Part shown: positions 62,790 through 64,000 of the stretch, piece by piece
Layout: every line of letters begins with the position of its first letter
Position numbering within the stretch: the stretch's first letter is position 1
NCBI GenBank assembly: GCA_011390955.1
Contig: JAABRM010000007.1
Location: 121,458 to 185,457 of the forward strand
Reading direction: 5' to 3'
Origin: Oscillatoriales cyanobacterium
GTDB taxonomy: Bacteria; Cyanobacteriota; Cyanobacteriia; Cyanobacteriales; Laspinemataceae
Length of the DNA stretch: 64,000 bases
The notes under the pieces: model-generated
Told to the model about the DNA's origin: nothing
Databases searched by the model: none
The model's input: the letters and a program-made list of their open reading frames with translations, nothing else
Program-made: the position numbers and the translations under genes

Positions 62790-63660
62790 AACCAGATTCT
62801 CGCAAAGCCTGAGTTAATAGGGACGTAAGCTTGAGGAATTCAGCCCATTGTTTCAGATAAGCAAAGTCAAGCTGTGAGCCTTGTAATTTTAAAACTCCCA
62901 GCACATCTCTCCATTGCTTTTGTGACTGCATTCTCCCCAGTTTATACCAAGACAATTTTTGTAAAACAATGTCTTCAGGGGAGTAGAGGTAAATTTCATT
63001 TTTTGGTTCATCGGCAATCGTGTAAAGCTGACGGCGGCTAAATTTAGAACGAGAAAAATCATCATCAGGTAGCACGAAAAAGTCAATTTTTTCCAATGAT
63101 AATAGATGAATGGCATTAAAAGATGATTTGCGGTCAATTGCCTCACTCACCGCACCAGCATCAATGTAGAACTCTTCAGACATAGCGGCTACAAAAGGCG
63201 ATAGGTTAAACGGTTGAATATCAATCACCAGGTCTAAGTCTTGAGTAGACCTTTCTTCTCCCAATAAAGAACTGGCAACCGCGCCATCAACCATATAAGG
63301 AATATCCAATCTGAGCAATATTTCAGATATTTTTTCCGCTAAGGAAATTGGGTCTAAAATCATTGATTGTTCTGGTAATTTAGGTAATTTATCTACAGCG
63401 ATCGCCCCGGTTAAACTGAGCAGCTTTTGTTTCACATATTCTTGGATATGTTCGGCATTAGAAGCGTTGTAAAACTGTTTTTTTATCCTCAGCAAAGCCA
63501 TCCGTCTAACTGATTGATTAAAACTTCTGAAACGTTGAGTTTTTTGTGTAGAAGAAAACTGGCGCAACAGTTGAAACATGAGGACATCAGCATCAATGCT
63601 GGTGTCCTCTGCTTGGGGTTTGTAGCCTGGGAGAACTTTCGCGATCGGCATCAATGGCAT
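62782..63660 (-). CDS. nucleotidyltransferase-fold protein (AbiEii-like) with N-terminal extension
   Basis: A 292-residue protein. About residues 110-290 form a nucleotidyltransferase domain (MVDGAVASSLLGEERSTQDL; DLDLVIDIQPFN; RRQLYTIADEPKNEIYLYSP; DIVLQKLSWYKLGRMQSQKQ), a pattern shared with AbiEii and DUF6036-type toxins. The strand after the G-x-x-x-S loop has QDLDLVID with the D-x-D pair. About residues 1-105 form an unrelated helical extension (DADVLMFQLLRQFSSTQKTQ). Such proteins act in abortive infection or toxin-antitoxin systems, usually with an AbiEi-type antitoxin. No such gene is adjacent in the window. Confidence 0.72.
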   Translation of the reverse strand: MPLMPIAKVLPGYKPQAEDTSIDADVLMFQLLRQFSSTQKTQRFRSFNQSVRRMALLRIKKQFYNASNAEHIQEYVKQKLLSLTGAIAVDKLPKLPEQSMILDPISLAEKISEILLRLDIPYMVDGAVASSLLGEERSTQDLDLVIDIQPFNLSPFVAAMSEEFYIDAGAVSEAIDRKSSFNAIHLLSLEKIDFFVLPDDDFSRSKFSRRQLYTIADEPKNEIYLYSPEDIVLQKLSWYKLGRMQSQKQWRDVLGVLKLQGSQLDFAYLKQWAEFLKLTSLLTQALRESGLE

Positions 63661-63750
63661 CTGACGTTATTGCTCCTGATTTTTATTTTCTGAATTACCA
63701 GCTATGGGCAGGGCAGAAACCGGGTTTATTGGTCGGATTCATACTAAATT

Positions 63751-63836
63751 GGACTTACGCAATTAATCTATATATAGCGTATTGGTGCGTTACGCTTCGC
63801 TAACACACCCTACCAATAGCGTTTATGCGTAAGTCC
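63751..63836. mobile_element. MITE-like element, family 2, copy 2
   Basis: An 86-bp element with perfect 11-bp terminal inverted repeats GGACTTACGCA and TGCGTAAGTCC. The interior GGTGCGTTACGCTTCGCTAA with CACACCCTA matches the element at 52857-52993. Confidence 0.88.
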
Positions 63837-63898
63837 TACTAAATCCGCTAATCAATTAGGGGCGAGCAAGCGAATCGCCCCTACTATAATCCTGAAAA

Positions 63899-64000
63899 AA
63901 TGATGGATTCCCGCCTTCGCGGGAATGACAGATTCTCCCGACAATGATGGATTCCCGCCTTCGCGGGAATGACAGATTCTTCCGACAATGATGGATTCCC
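63899..64000. repeat. tandem REP-type repeats, 45-bp period
   Basis: TGATGGATTCCCGCCTTCGC with GGGAATGACAGATTCTCCCG and ACAA is repeated at 63899 and 63944 and begins again at 63989. The core is the hairpin TTCCCGC...GCGGGAA, also seen in MITE family 1, at 40840 and inside a glycosyltransferase gene. The array runs off the right edge. Confidence 0.9.

Overview
The window comes from a filamentous-type cyanobacterium, most likely an Oscillatoriales relative. The support is the very frequent GCGATCGC (HIP1) octamer, biliverdin reductase (bvdR), plant-type ferredoxins (petF), the NDH-1 subunit ndhS, the thylakoid protein thf1/psp29, an oscillin-like RTX surface protein, and dense intergenic short tandem repeats. 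I recognised no rRNA, tRNA or CRISPR array.

Layout. 0-4.3 kb: housekeeping genes (bvdR, two tandem petF copies with a terminator, a SpoIID-like protein). 4.6-8.7 kb: a toxin-antitoxin patch bounded by a dispersed repeat, holding a vapBC-like pair whose toxin has an in-frame stop, an Rpn-type nuclease, a HepT/MntA pair, an orphan Phd antitoxin followed by a 25-codon PIN stub, and a decayed membrane gene. 8.8-11.5 kb: a zinc-ribbon membrane protein, a cation efflux transporter and small conserved genes. 11.7-20.5 kb: a complete pseudaminic acid (Pse) pathway in the order pseB, pseC, pseF, methylase, pseG, pseH, pseI. It is interrupted by a toxin-antitoxin pair, a 1.3-kb insertion bounded by a 70-bp direct repeat, and a Uma2 fragment. 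20.7-28.8 kb: a TPR-tailed glycosyltransferase-like protein, a giant GT4-TPR-GT41 fusion, and a second TPR-GT41 (SPINDLY-type) protein. 28.8-29.9 kb: a composite repeat array. 30.3-32.5 kb: a 713-residue RTX protein with a strong terminator. 32.9-38.6 kb: a second HepT/MntA pair, a glycosyltransferase-like gene, a four-helix-bundle gene and two tandem methyltransferase-glycosyltransferase paralogues.

39-64 kb: an AAA ATPase with a truncated partner, cysQ-like phosphatase, tsaB, thf1, a STAS protein, a TnpB-like protein, hemF, an Mrp-type ATPase, rodA, ndhS, a HAS-barrel protein, a YbjN-like protein, an OmpA lipoprotein operon, a 1786-residue exonuclease-RecQ-UvrD fusion, and accessory genes including a nucleotidyltransferase.

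How it fits together (inference): genes at 11.7-38.6 kb look like a surface-glycosylation island. Pse enzymes make CMP-pseudaminic acid, GT41 and GT4 enzymes and the methyltransferase-glycosyltransferases build glycans, and the RTX protein is a plausible acceptor. The second theme is invasion by palindromic repeats and MITE-like elements. They fill the intergenic space and in about ten places lie in frame inside otherwise intact genes.
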